A stretch of 10,552 nt of DNA from Candidatus Gastranaerophilales bacterium. Its GTDB lineage: Bacteria; Cyanobacteriota; Vampirovibrionia; Gastranaerophilales; JAILCC01. The stretch lies in contig JAKSUS010000028.1 in NCBI GenBank assembly GCA_024408745.1, positions 1 to 10,552 of the forward strand. The letters are read 5' to 3'. This document shows, one piece after another, positions 1-6,150 of the stretch. The first letter of the stretch is position 1. The number at the start of each line of letters is the position of its first letter. Below the pieces are notes generated by a model, which was given only the letters and a program-made list of their open reading frames with translations, made no database searches and was not told the DNA's origin. A program made the position numbers and the translations under genes.

Positions 1-715
1 CTCTTTCTGCTTGGATTAAGTTAATCATTTCTTCAACGATTTGAACGTTTGAACCTTCAATAAAACCTTGTTGAATTGTACCGAAACCGTCTTGTCCTGC
101 AATACCTTCAAATGGTGTTCCTGAAGCTGATGTTTCTTTATAAAGGTTAGAACCGACTGATTGTAAACCTGCGGGGTTCAAAAATCTAACGGGTTGAATT
201 GTACCTGTTTCGGTTAAAGTTGTATCAACACCGCTTCTTACGGAAACTTTTCCGTCAGGACTGATTGTTACATCAACGGCATCTTGAGGAATTGTAATAG
301 CAGGTTGTAACAAATAACCGTCTGTTGTAACAATTTGACCGTTTGCATCAACTTTGAAGTTGCCGTCACGTGTATAAGCTAACGTACCATCTGAAAGTTG
401 AACTTGGAAAAATCCGTCACCTTCAATAGCTAAATCGTATCTTCCGCCTGTTGCCTGAATTGTCCCGGAAGTATAGATTTTTTGAGTTGCTGATGATTTT
501 GCACCTAAACCGATATTTACGCCGACCGGTTGAGTTGTACCTTGGTCTGTCATAGCACCGGGTGCTTTAATTGTTTGGCTTAATAATTCCTGAAATTCAG
601 CACGGACTTTTTTATATCCTGCTGTGTTTACGTTCGCAACGTTGTTGGCAATGACATCTAAATTCATTTGTTGGGCAATCATGCCTGTTGCTGCTGTTGA
701 TAATGATCTTAACAT
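1..715 (-). CDS. flgG: Flagellar distal rod protein FlgG (3' end beyond window)
   Basis: FlgG forms the distal rod of the flagellar basal body, outside the cytoplasmic membrane, after export through the flagellar type III apparatus. The visible 238 residues start with MLRSLSTAATGMIAQQ and continue with the rod/hook signature around NNVANVNTAGYKK (about residues 24-36). A central FlgE/F/G-type segment follows, with GDGFFQV and a YTRDGNF motif. Near the edge the C-terminal rod motif begins (GFIEGSNVQIVEEMINLIQAER, split by the boundary after an Arg). FlgG is usually about 260 residues, so roughly 25 are missing. The start ATG (713-715) lies 12 nt after a GGGAGG ribosome site at 728-733. It follows the flgF-like gene after a 35-bp gap and is the last gene of this operon seen in the window. 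FlgG rather than FlgF is favoured because the N terminus and central motifs are canonical and the paralogue upstream is more divergent. Confidence 0.95.
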   Translation of the reverse strand, partial: MLRSLSTAATGMIAQQMNLDVIANNVANVNTAGYKKVRAEFQELLSQTIKAPGAMTDQGTTQPVGVNIGLGAKSSATQKIYTSGTIQATGGRYDLAIEGDGFFQVQLSDGTLAYTRDGNFKVDANGQIVTTDGYLLQPAITIPQDAVDVTISPDGKVSVRSGVDTTLTETGTIQPVRFLNPAGLQSVGSNLYKETSASGTPFEGIAGQDGFGTIQQGFIEGSNVQIVEEMINLIQAER

Positions 716-750
716 TTTTTATTATTTCCTCCCAAAATTAATAGTTGTTA

Positions 751-1563
751 TTAACCTACTGCCTTCCCGACCGTACTTGTTGCTTTCTGTAATGTGGTTG
801 AATTTGCCTGCATTACATTGTTCATTGATTCGTAAGCTCGTTGAGCATTCATTGAATTTATTAAAGTTAATATGGAATTAGCATTTGACATTTCTAAAGC
901 ACCTTGTTGAATATTTACTTTTTTAACAAGTTTTGCCGGATTAGAAACTTCGTCCATTGAAACAAAACGATTTTCACCTAAATCCATAACTTTTGTTTTA
1001 TCGTCAAAATCGTATAAATCAATTTTGCCGTATTGCTTTTCTTTATAGTAAATTTCACCGTTTTCTTTTATAACGACTTTATCAAAATCAATAAGTTTTT
1101 GTTTTTCACCGCTGTTATCATAAATATTAATTTTAACGATACCATTGTTATTCATTAAGATATTACCTTGAGTATCGGTAAAAGTACCGTCTTTTTGAAT
1201 TTGCATTACACCGTTTCTTGTATAAGTATAAGTGCCGTCAGCCATTTTCATTTTGAAGAAGCCGTCACCGTTAATTGCAAAATCAAAATTTCTGCCTGTG
1301 TCTTTGATTAAACCTTGTGAAAAATCTATTGTGTAATCGGCAACTGCACAACCTTGGCTCAATGTTCCCAATTGTCCGTTTTCATCAAGATTGCCGTTTC
1401 TTCCTTGCATAGCGTTGATAACGCTATCTTGTATATTTTTAAATGATACTTTTGTTTGTTTAAATGCTGTTGTATTAGCGTTTGCAAGAGAGTGCGCAAT
1501 ATTGTCATTATATTCAAGAATGCTCATCATGCCTGCTTTTGCTGCTTCAATACCTCTTAACAT
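751..1563 (-). CDS. flgF: Flagellar basal-body rod protein, FlgF-like
   Basis: This 270-residue protein belongs to the FlgE/FlgF/FlgG rod-hook family and is most likely the proximal/distal-rod protein FlgF. The N-terminal helix region (MLRGIEAAKAGMM, then SLANANTTAFKQTKVSF at about 26-42) is a divergent form of the family motif. The middle has the GDGFFKMKM and YTRNGVM segments shared with FlgG. The last 55 residues (216-270) carry the C-terminal rod motif, with QGALEMSNAN and NAQRAYESMNNVMQ. The start ATG (1561-1563) shares one base with the stop of the upstream transglycosylase (TAATG), and its strong ribosome site GGAGGTGA (1570-1577) lies inside that gene's last codons, so the two are translationally coupled. 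A second FlgG-type protein cannot be excluded; the symbol rests on gene order before flgG and on family membership. Confidence 0.83.
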   Translation of the reverse strand: MLRGIEAAKAGMMSILEYNDNIAHSLANANTTAFKQTKVSFKNIQDSVINAMQGRNGNLDENGQLGTLSQGCAVADYTIDFSQGLIKDTGRNFDFAINGDGFFKMKMADGTYTYTRNGVMQIQKDGTFTDTQGNILMNNNGIVKINIYDNSGEKQKLIDFDKVVIKENGEIYYKEKQYGKIDLYDFDDKTKVMDLGENRFVSMDEVSNPAKLVKKVNIQQGALEMSNANSILTLINSMNAQRAYESMNNVMQANSTTLQKATSTVGKAVG

Positions 1564-2198
1564 TATTGCTCACCTCCATTCAGATTTGCTTCATTTGAAA
1601 GGACTTTTTTAACATAATTTTGAGTTTCTTTATACGGAGGAATTCCGCCATATCTGTCAACGGCACCGGGACCTGCATTATAAGCAGCAAGTGCCATTTC
1701 TTTGTTACCGTTATATTTAGAGAGTAAACTTTTCAAGTATTTAGAGCCGCCTTCAACGTTTTGTTGAGGATTATATGCATCAATAACGCCTAAACTTTCT
1801 GCTGTTTGTGGCATTAACTGCATTAAACCCATGGCTCCTGCGCTTGAACGTGCGTTGGGGTTAAAACCTGATTCGGTTTTTATAACTGCTTTTAATAAGT
1901 TTTCATCAATTCCGTTTTTAGATGCCTGTGCTTTAATTATGTCATCAAAATCGGGTAAAGCATCTGTTTTTGTTGAGGTCAAAGAAGAAAGGCTTGTGAT
2001 TTCCGGCAATTTAACAAAATCAGCAGAAACATTTGTCGGTAAAGCCTCTGAACCTTGTTGATTATTATTTGTCATGGCATTATCGAGGGCTTTTTTAAAT
2101 TCCATAGAAGTTTCTTGTTCTCTTTTATCAAGAACTGAAAATTGTCTTTCTATCTGATTATTTCTTCTTAGTGTAATGTCTAAGCTTGAAATTTGCAT
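1563..2198 (-). CDS. Lytic transglycosylase, SLT domain, flagella-associated
   Basis: This 211-residue protein has a C-terminal Slt-type (GH23) lytic transglycosylase domain, which cleaves the MurNAc-GlcNAc bond of peptidoglycan. Residues 83-200 hold the domain: the catalytic Glu109 lies in KTESGFNPNA, followed by GAMGLMQLMP (121-130), the NVEGG motif (147-151) and AAYNAGPGAV (171-180). Residues 1-80 are polar and low in complexity, with no signal peptide or membrane helix. Because it leads an operon with flgF and flgG, the likely job is opening the wall for the rod, as done by FlgJ or SltF elsewhere; export through the flagellar secretion system would be needed and is inferred. The ATG at 2196-2198 has only a weak ribosome site, so the start is less certain than the domain. 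A paralogue with a very similar domain lies at 9141-9722. Confidence 0.9.
   Translation of the reverse strand: MQISSLDITLRRNNQIERQFSVLDKREQETSMEFKKALDNAMTNNNQQGSEALPTNVSADFVKLPEITSLSSLTSTKTDALPDFDDIIKAQASKNGIDENLLKAVIKTESGFNPNARSSAGAMGLMQLMPQTAESLGVIDAYNPQQNVEGGSKYLKSLLSKYNGNKEMALAAYNAGPGAVDRYGGIPPYKETQNYVKKVLSNEANLNGGEQ
1570..1577 (-). promoter_or_regulatory. Ribosome binding site of flgF-like gene inside the transglycosylase 3' end
   Basis: The coding strand reads GGAGGTGA six bases before the ATG at 1563, a near-perfect match to the 16S rRNA 3' tail. It also encodes the last Gly-Gly-Glu residues of the transglycosylase. With the one-base stop/start overlap it decides the flgF-like start and points to coupled translation. 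Confidence 0.85.
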
Positions 2199-2282
2199 AT
2201 AATTTTACCGTCTCGTTGTCCCCAATTACTAATAAATTACAATATTTAGGGGATTCAATCATCAACCTTTTGATGTAAAAGA
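2199..2282 (-). promoter_or_regulatory. Leader/promoter region of transglycosylase-flgF-flgG operon
   Basis: This is the only untranslated stretch between the hairpin at 2283-2302 and the first gene of the left flagellar operon, so it should hold its promoter if the hairpin terminates. A loose sigma70-type match on the minus strand is TTGATG (2260-2265), an 18-base spacer and TGTAAT (2236-2241). The candidate -10 region is flanked by CCCC and GGGG blocks (2249-2252 and 2220-2223 on the plus strand), which stand out in this AT-rich DNA and could pair or bind a regulator. No sigma28-like or sigma54-like site was seen. The assignment is weak. Confidence 0.3.
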
Positions 2283-2302
2283 AATAGACCATGTGGTCTA
2301 TT
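2283..2302. terminator. Bidirectional hairpin terminator
   Basis: Perfect 9-bp inverted repeat, AATAGACCA / TGGTCTATT, around a two-base centre. On the plus strand it is followed by a long T-rich run (2301-2314). On the minus strand it is followed by TTTCTTTT. No plus-strand gene ends here, so its probable use is to stop minus-strand transcripts of the aminotransferase-hydrolase-membrane protein operon before the flagellar operon begins. The two-base loop implies that the closing pair opens to a four-base loop. Confidence 0.65.
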
Positions 2303-2313
2303 TTTTATTTTTT

Positions 2314-2327
2314 TATGAAATTTCATA
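2314..2327. repeat. 14-bp perfect palindrome
   Basis: TATGAAATTTCATA is self-complementary and sits 11 bp from the terminator hairpin, between it and the dipeptidase remnant. It could be an operator or chance in AT-rich DNA; no gene starts close enough to decide. Confidence 0.3.
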
Positions 2328-2407
2328 CTAACGGTTGAATTTTTCAGGCATGGAAAAAAGTGAAAAGATGAAAAGTATGTAGTTTATATTAAGATATAAT
2401 ATACAAT

Positions 2408-2527
2408 TTATTCAACATTAAAATCAAAATAAGTATCGGGATAAGGTTCATTTTTTAAAGTAAAATACCACCATTCAGAATCAATTCCCTGAAATCACGT
2501 CTGCTCCATTGTTTTTGCTTTTAATCT
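2408..2527 (-). pseudogene. 3' remnant of VanX/DdpX-type D-Ala-D-Ala dipeptidase gene
   Basis: On the minus strand one frame of 40 codons reads as the C-terminal end of a D-alanyl-D-alanine dipeptidase (peptidase family M15D). It has LKAKTMEQT, then a TGA stop at 2495-2497, then FQGIDS, EWWYFT, EPYPDTYFDF and a natural stop at 2408-2410. In the family this segment is ME..GF...EWWHFT..EPYP.TYFDFP, with the Glu as catalytic base and the His as a zinc ligand. Here the His is Tyr (TAT for CAT), and the TGA sits exactly where a Gly (GGA) is expected. The rest of the gene, about 160-190 codons, is missing, and the remnant abuts the 3' end of the membrane-protein gene at 2526. It is therefore non-functional. 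The enzyme family trims D-Ala-D-Ala in vancomycin resistance or in cell-wall recycling. Confidence 0.8.
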
Positions 2528-2870
2528 AATATAACCTTATTAAAACAGCTAAACTTGATAAAAAGCAAATAATTTGCCAAATTGAATATTTTTTTAATGT
2601 GTCATATTTTACCAAATACCCGATAACGAAAGGTAAAGCAATGAAAAAGAACATTAAAAATGCTAATAATATTTTATTTATAAATAAATTAATAATTCCA
2701 AAAATACCAAAACCTGTTATATACAAAGCCATAAAAATTGCCATTAAAACTCCGATACTTGCTTTATGTTTAGGATTAATATCTTTTTTAAACTCAAAAA
2801 TATATCCTATAATTAAAATTGCAAGCATAATTATATTTATAAAAATTAAACTGATTAAAAATAATTTCAT
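2526..2870 (-). CDS. Small four-helix membrane protein of unknown function
   Basis: I do not recognise a family for this 114-residue protein. It is strongly hydrophobic with four likely membrane helices at about 2-26, 37-63, 66-88 and 96-112. Short lysine-rich loops (FEFKKDINPKHK at 26-36; KYDTLKKY at 88-95) suggest their cytoplasmic side. Its ATG (2868-2870) overlaps the hydrolase stop as ATGA, and an AAGGAG site lies about 11 bases upstream inside the hydrolase gene, so translation is probably coupled and the gene real. It is the last gene of the aminotransferase-hydrolase operon. The stop codon touches the decayed vanX-like remnant, which hints that an insertion or deletion created this junction. 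Confidence 0.7.
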   Translation of the reverse strand: MKLFLISLIFINIIMLAILIIGYIFEFKKDINPKHKASIGVLMAIFMALYITGFGIFGIINLFINKILLAFLMFFFIALPFVIGYLVKYDTLKKYSIWQIICFLSSLAVLIRLY

Positions 2871-3715
2871 ATTTTGGCAGACTCCTTTTCAAGAGTTTTG
2901 GCGGAAAATTTACTCAAAAATTTAATAACTTCATTCATTACAAATTCTTTTTCATTATCGTATAAAACCATATGATAACTGTCATTTAATTCTATATATC
3001 TTTTAATTTTTGATGAAATATTTTTCATAACGACATTTGCACTTTTTGTACTCGCAAGATTATCGTATTTAGAATGAATACATAAAACCGGACAAGTTAC
3101 TTTTGATAAATTTTTTCTTACATTTTTAGATAAATCAAGTAAACCTTTAACACCGTTAAGAGGATAATTATCCATACCGACAGTTGTTTTAGCCATTAAT
3201 TTGGCTAAACTTTTTCTTGTTAATTCATTTTTTATACCCAAACATTCATCTTCAGGGAAAGTATAATAATATCTTATAATTGTACTGAGTCCGAGCGGTA
3301 TCAGGCATGAAGTCCATGGAATACAAAAACCGTCTAAAAATAATGTTGTTGAAAGGGCGGCAACACCTGTTAAATCTTTATTGTTTTCGGCTAAATAAAT
3401 TCCCATTGCAGCACCTAAACACAACCCTGAAACAAAAAAAGTTTCATAATTCGGTCTTAATTTATCATATTTTTCCTGCGCAAATTCGCACCAGTCTTCC
3501 CAGGTAACGGTTTGAATTTCACTCAGCCTTTCGCCATGCCCGGGGAAAGAATAACAAAAAACATCATAACCTTGCTTGAAAAGAAAATTACCGTATTTTT
3601 TCATTTCAAACGGACTTCCCGTAAGTCCATGAAACAATAATACGGCTTTTTTCTCTCTTAAATCTTCTTCCTCAGTATGAAACAGTTCAAAATCAATTTT
3701 GCTGTCTGTTGTCAC
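2867..3715 (-). CDS. Alpha/beta hydrolase (S33/monoacylglycerol-lipase-like) with Cys at the nucleophile position
   Basis: This 282-residue alpha/beta-hydrolase-fold protein resembles the carboxylesterase/monoacylglycerol lipase and serine aminopeptidase S33 group. HGLTGSP (29-35) is the oxyanion-hole loop and SFPGHGER (56-63) is the usual strand-4 motif. The nucleophile elbow is GLCLG (97-101), with Cys99 (TGT) where most relatives have Ser. Asp218 in HSKYD and His248 in SYHM complete a plausible triad. No signal peptide is seen, so it should be cytoplasmic; likely reactions are ester or thioester cleavage, but the substrate is unknown. The start is GTG (3713-3715), sharing one base with the aminotransferase stop (TAGTG), with GAGG just upstream. 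The overlap at its 3' end with the membrane protein (ATGA) makes it the middle gene of a compact three-gene operon. Confidence 0.88.
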   Translation of the reverse strand: MTTDSKIDFELFHTEEEDLREKKAVLLFHGLTGSPFEMKKYGNFLFKQGYDVFCYSFPGHGERLSEIQTVTWEDWCEFAQEKYDKLRPNYETFFVSGLCLGAAMGIYLAENNKDLTGVAALSTTLFLDGFCIPWTSCLIPLGLSTIIRYYYTFPEDECLGIKNELTRKSLAKLMAKTTVGMDNYPLNGVKGLLDLSKNVRKNLSKVTCPVLCIHSKYDNLASTKSANVVMKNISSKIKRYIELNDSYHMVLYDNEKEFVMNEVIKFLSKFSAKTLEKESAKI

Positions 3716-5106
3716 TAAGATAACCTCGTAAATAACTGATCAATAAGCGATAAAGCCATATCAATTTCTTCATAAGAAATTGTAACGGCAGGAACTAATG
3801 TTAATGAGTTATTATAATGACTTCCTGTATTTAAAATAATACCGCATTTTTTACCTTCATACATTAAATCGCCTTTGTAACCTTCTAACAAAATATCTTT
3901 GCAAAGTTTCGGATCGGGAGTATAACCGTCTTCGGTTACACATTCAATTCTTAATGCTAAGCCTAAACCGTCAACAGTACCGATACGTTTATGTTTCTTT
4001 TCTAATTGTTTTAAACCGTATAAGAAATATTTACCTTTTTCTGCAATTGATTTTTCAAAATCTTCTTCTTCAAAAGTACTCATAACTTCATAACCTGCTC
4101 TCATTCCGACAGGGTTATTGCAGAAGGTTGAGTGAGATCTGCCTGACGGCCATGTTTCGGGGTTAATAATTTCTTCTTTTGCCCACATACCTGCAAGAGG
4201 ATTTAAGCCGTTAGTTAATGATTTACCGAAAGTAATAACATCAGGTGTAACGTCAAAATGTTCTATTGACCATAATTTACCTGTTCTGTAAAATCCCATT
4301 TGAATTTCATCAGCAACAAATAAAACACCAAAATCATCCAAAACTTTCTTTAATTCTTTAAAATATCCTTTAGGTGGAACAATATATCCGCCTGAACCTT
4401 GAACAGGTTCAACAAAGAAAGCTGCACATTCTGATTGATGAGTTGCTTTGTTGTGTAAACCAGAGCAATTATCTTCAAATTCGCGTCTTAATTGTTTAAC
4501 ACAATAATGATCACAACTATCACAGTGTTGGCCATATGGACATCTGTAACAATATGGATACGGAACGAAATGAGCTTGATCTCCAAAATGACCAAATGGT
4601 TCTCTGTAACGATATCCTGCTGTCATGCAAGCTGCACCTGCTGTACGCCCATGATAAGCACCGAAGAATGAAAACATTCTTTGTTTTCCTGTATAATTTC
4701 TAACAAGTTTCAAAGCATCTTCAGTAGCTTGTGAACCGCCAACGTTAAATTGAACTCTGCCTTTTTCGCCAAATCTTTTTATATTTGCTTTTGCAATTTT
4801 TTCTGAAAGTAATGATTTATAATCAAATAAAAAGGTTGAAGAAATTTGAGGTAATGTATCAATTTGATCAACAACCGCATCTCTGATACGTTTATTTTTA
4901 TATCCTAAGTTGCATGATGCAAACCACATTTGCAAATCTAAGTATTTTGTATCTTCTGAGTCATACATAAATACACCTTCACAATCTCTGAATACTTTTG
5001 GTGTACCATGTGCGAAAACTTTATCACCATAAGAACAATACTCACTGCCAATACTCACGATTTCTTCATCGGTTAAACCTTGTTTTTCGTTTAATAATGT
5101 GCTCAT
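3715..5106 (-). CDS. Class III PLP-dependent aminotransferase
   Basis: This 463-residue fold-type I enzyme belongs to the class III (omega-amino acid) aminotransferase family, of typical length. It moves an amino group from an amine or omega-amino acid (for example 4-aminobutyrate, ornithine, lysine or a diamine) to a 2-oxo acid, using pyridoxal phosphate. Visible motifs are the phosphate-binding GGSQAT (123-128), YHGRT (151-155), EPVQG (233-237), DEIQMGFYRTG (266-276, Asp266 contacting the cofactor ring nitrogen), and Lys295 in FGKSLTNG as the Schiff-base lysine. An insert at 183-202 has five cysteines (186, 189, 195, 198, 202), similar to the CYRCP segment of GABA-aminotransferase-type relatives. 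The start ATG (5104-5106) has AGGA about nine bases upstream and TATAAT before that. It heads the operon and faces the Nudix regulator. The substrate cannot be named with confidence. Confidence 0.93.
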   Translation of the reverse strand: MSTLLNEKQGLTDEEIVSIGSEYCSYGDKVFAHGTPKVFRDCEGVFMYDSEDTKYLDLQMWFASCNLGYKNKRIRDAVVDQIDTLPQISSTFLFDYKSLLSEKIAKANIKRFGEKGRVQFNVGGSQATEDALKLVRNYTGKQRMFSFFGAYHGRTAGAACMTAGYRYREPFGHFGDQAHFVPYPYCYRCPYGQHCDSCDHYCVKQLRREFEDNCSGLHNKATHQSECAAFFVEPVQGSGGYIVPPKGYFKELKKVLDDFGVLFVADEIQMGFYRTGKLWSIEHFDVTPDVITFGKSLTNGLNPLAGMWAKEEIINPETWPSGRSHSTFCNNPVGMRAGYEVMSTFEEEDFEKSIAEKGKYFLYGLKQLEKKHKRIGTVDGLGLALRIECVTEDGYTPDPKLCKDILLEGYKGDLMYEGKKCGIILNTGSHYNNSLTLVPAVTISYEEIDMALSLIDQLFTRLS

Positions 5107-5125
5107 TTTCTAATTCCTGTATTAA

Positions 5126-5131
5126 ATTATA
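5126..5131 (-). promoter_or_regulatory. Putative -10 element of the aminotransferase operon
   Basis: A consensus TATAAT lies on the minus strand 19 bp before the aminotransferase ATG, which would give a very short leader with the AGGA ribosome site close to the start of the message. No clear -35 hexamer is found at 16-18 bp, so activator help or a different factor is possible. AT-rich context lowers confidence. Confidence 0.4.
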
Positions 5132-5443
5132 AAATTACCTTTTCTTATTAAAACACAAAAAAATTTTTTTTGCTATTTTGTTAAAAGCTTACTTAAATAT
5201 TTAAGACACATCATATCATTACAGACAACCAAATAATATTAATAAGTCTTATTTTCCATAAATCACGAATTTGAAAAGTTTGCATTAATTATGAATATAC
5301 ACATTTATCATATTCAAATAATTTGTTTTATGTAATTTGCCATATAACAATTCTGTTACGAAACTTAACATTTTGCTTTGATAAACTTATTTAAAAAAAT
5401 TGTTTTTGATAATATATTTATTAGTTAGAAACAGAGTCAAATA
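5132..5443. promoter_or_regulatory. Divergent control region with several palindromes
   Basis: The 337-bp gap between the aminotransferase and the Nudix-type regulator (5107-5443) has no coding signal and must hold promoters for both. It contains four inverted repeats. They are CTTAAATATTTAAG (5192-5205, perfect 14 bp); AATAAG-T-CTTATT (5241-5253); TGAATAT with ATATTCA (5292-5298 and 5310-5316, 11 bp between); and TGTTA with TAACA (5354-5358 and 5366-5370, 7 bp between). An A7T8 tract at 5157-5171 should bend the DNA. These are operator candidates for the divergently encoded regulator; which, if any, is real cannot be told here. No convincing sigma70 promoter was found for the plus-strand gene. 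Confidence 0.45.
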
Positions 5444-6112
5444 ATGCAGAGAGAAACTAAAACACATGAAATTACAGTTGACGTTGTAATTTTCACAATT
5501 AAAAAAGGTAAGCTTCAGGTTTTGCTTGTTCAGAGAAGCAAAGAACCTTTTATTAACAAATGGGCAATTCCCGGTGGTTTTATCAGATTATCGGAGAATT
5601 TAGACGAAGCTGCAAAAAGACTTTTATACGAAAAATCTAACTTGAAAGATGTTTATCTTGAACAAATTTATACCTTCGGCGATCCTTTGAGATACCCTAA
5701 TTCAAGGGTTATTACTGTTGCATATTTTGCACTTATCCGATCTGAAAATCTTGTTTTGAAATTTGATAAGAGTACGGATAATATTAAAGATGTCAGTTGG
5801 CATAGTGTTTATGATTTGCCTTCTTTGGCATTTGACCACCAAACAATTATTGAATATGCCGCTCAAAAACTTCGTGCAGATTTAGACCATTCTTCAACCG
5901 CATTTCAGTTATTGCCTCAAAAATTCACTCTTACCGAATTGCAAAATGCTTACGAAATTATTTTAAATACAACAATGGATAAACGTAATTTCAGAAAGAA
6001 AATGTTATCTTTAGATATTCTTACGGAACTTGACGAATATTCAAAAACCCAGTCAAAACGTCCTGCAAGATTATATTGTTTTAATGAACAATCATCAATT
6101 TGTAAATCATAA
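5444..6112 (+). CDS. Nudix-fold transcriptional regulator, NrtR-like
   Basis: This 222-residue protein has an N-terminal Nudix domain (about 9-140) and a C-terminal winged-helix-like region (about 155-212, with FTLTELQNAYEIIL and NFRKKML), the architecture of the NrtR/ADP-ribose-sensing regulators. The Nudix box starts at WAIPGGFI (Gly45) and keeps Glu51, Arg59 and Glu63. It has Leu60 where catalytic enzymes have Glu, Lys64 for the second Glu of the EE pair, and Asn66 for Gly. This loss of metal-binding acids is typical of members that bind a nucleotide ligand without hydrolysing it. The ATG at 5444 has only a weak upstream ribosome site. It faces the aminotransferase operon across a palindrome-rich gap, so it probably controls that operon and itself. 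NrtR proteins elsewhere govern NAD metabolism, but no NAD gene is adjacent here. A catalytic Nudix hydrolase is unlikely. Confidence 0.87.
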   Translation: MQRETKTHEITVDVVIFTIKKGKLQVLLVQRSKEPFINKWAIPGGFIRLSENLDEAAKRLLYEKSNLKDVYLEQIYTFGDPLRYPNSRVITVAYFALIRSENLVLKFDKSTDNIKDVSWHSVYDLPSLAFDHQTIIEYAAQKLRADLDHSSTAFQLLPQKFTLTELQNAYEIILNTTMDKRNFRKKMLSLDILTELDEYSKTQSKRPARLYCFNEQSSICKS

Positions 6113-6123
6113 ATTGCATAAAA

Positions 6124-6150
6124 AAAAGAGGCTTTTAAAATGCCTCTTTT
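6124..6150. terminator. Bidirectional terminator between convergent genes
   Basis: Nine-bp stem AAAAGAGGC / GCCTCTTTT around a nine-base loop, 11 bp after the regulator stop. Read on the plus strand it ends in four T; read on the minus strand it is followed by eight T. It therefore serves the regulator gene and, better, the long minus-strand flagellar operon arriving from the right. Confidence 0.85.

Noticed and set aside
624..881. Plus-strand frame across the flgF-flgG junction
   Set aside because: Antisense to the start of flgG and the end of flgF, with no recognisable domain; a chance opening.
1391..2061. Plus-strand reading frames opposite flgF and the transglycosylase
   Set aside because: Both lie wholly inside well-supported minus-strand genes and show no protein-family features.
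2599..2925. Plus-strand reading frame opposite the membrane protein and hydrolase end
   Set aside because: It is Lys/Ile-rich, a mirror of AT-rich coding on the other strand, with no ribosome site or family motif.
5157..5171. A7T8 tract as a terminator or operator
   Set aside because: A pure A-T palindrome makes a weak hairpin; it is better read as bent DNA near the aminotransferase promoter.
5444..6112. Catalytic Nudix pyrophosphohydrolase
   Set aside because: The Nudix box lacks the Glu after Arg59 and the second Glu of the EE pair, and a C-terminal helix-turn-helix-like domain is present, favouring a regulator.
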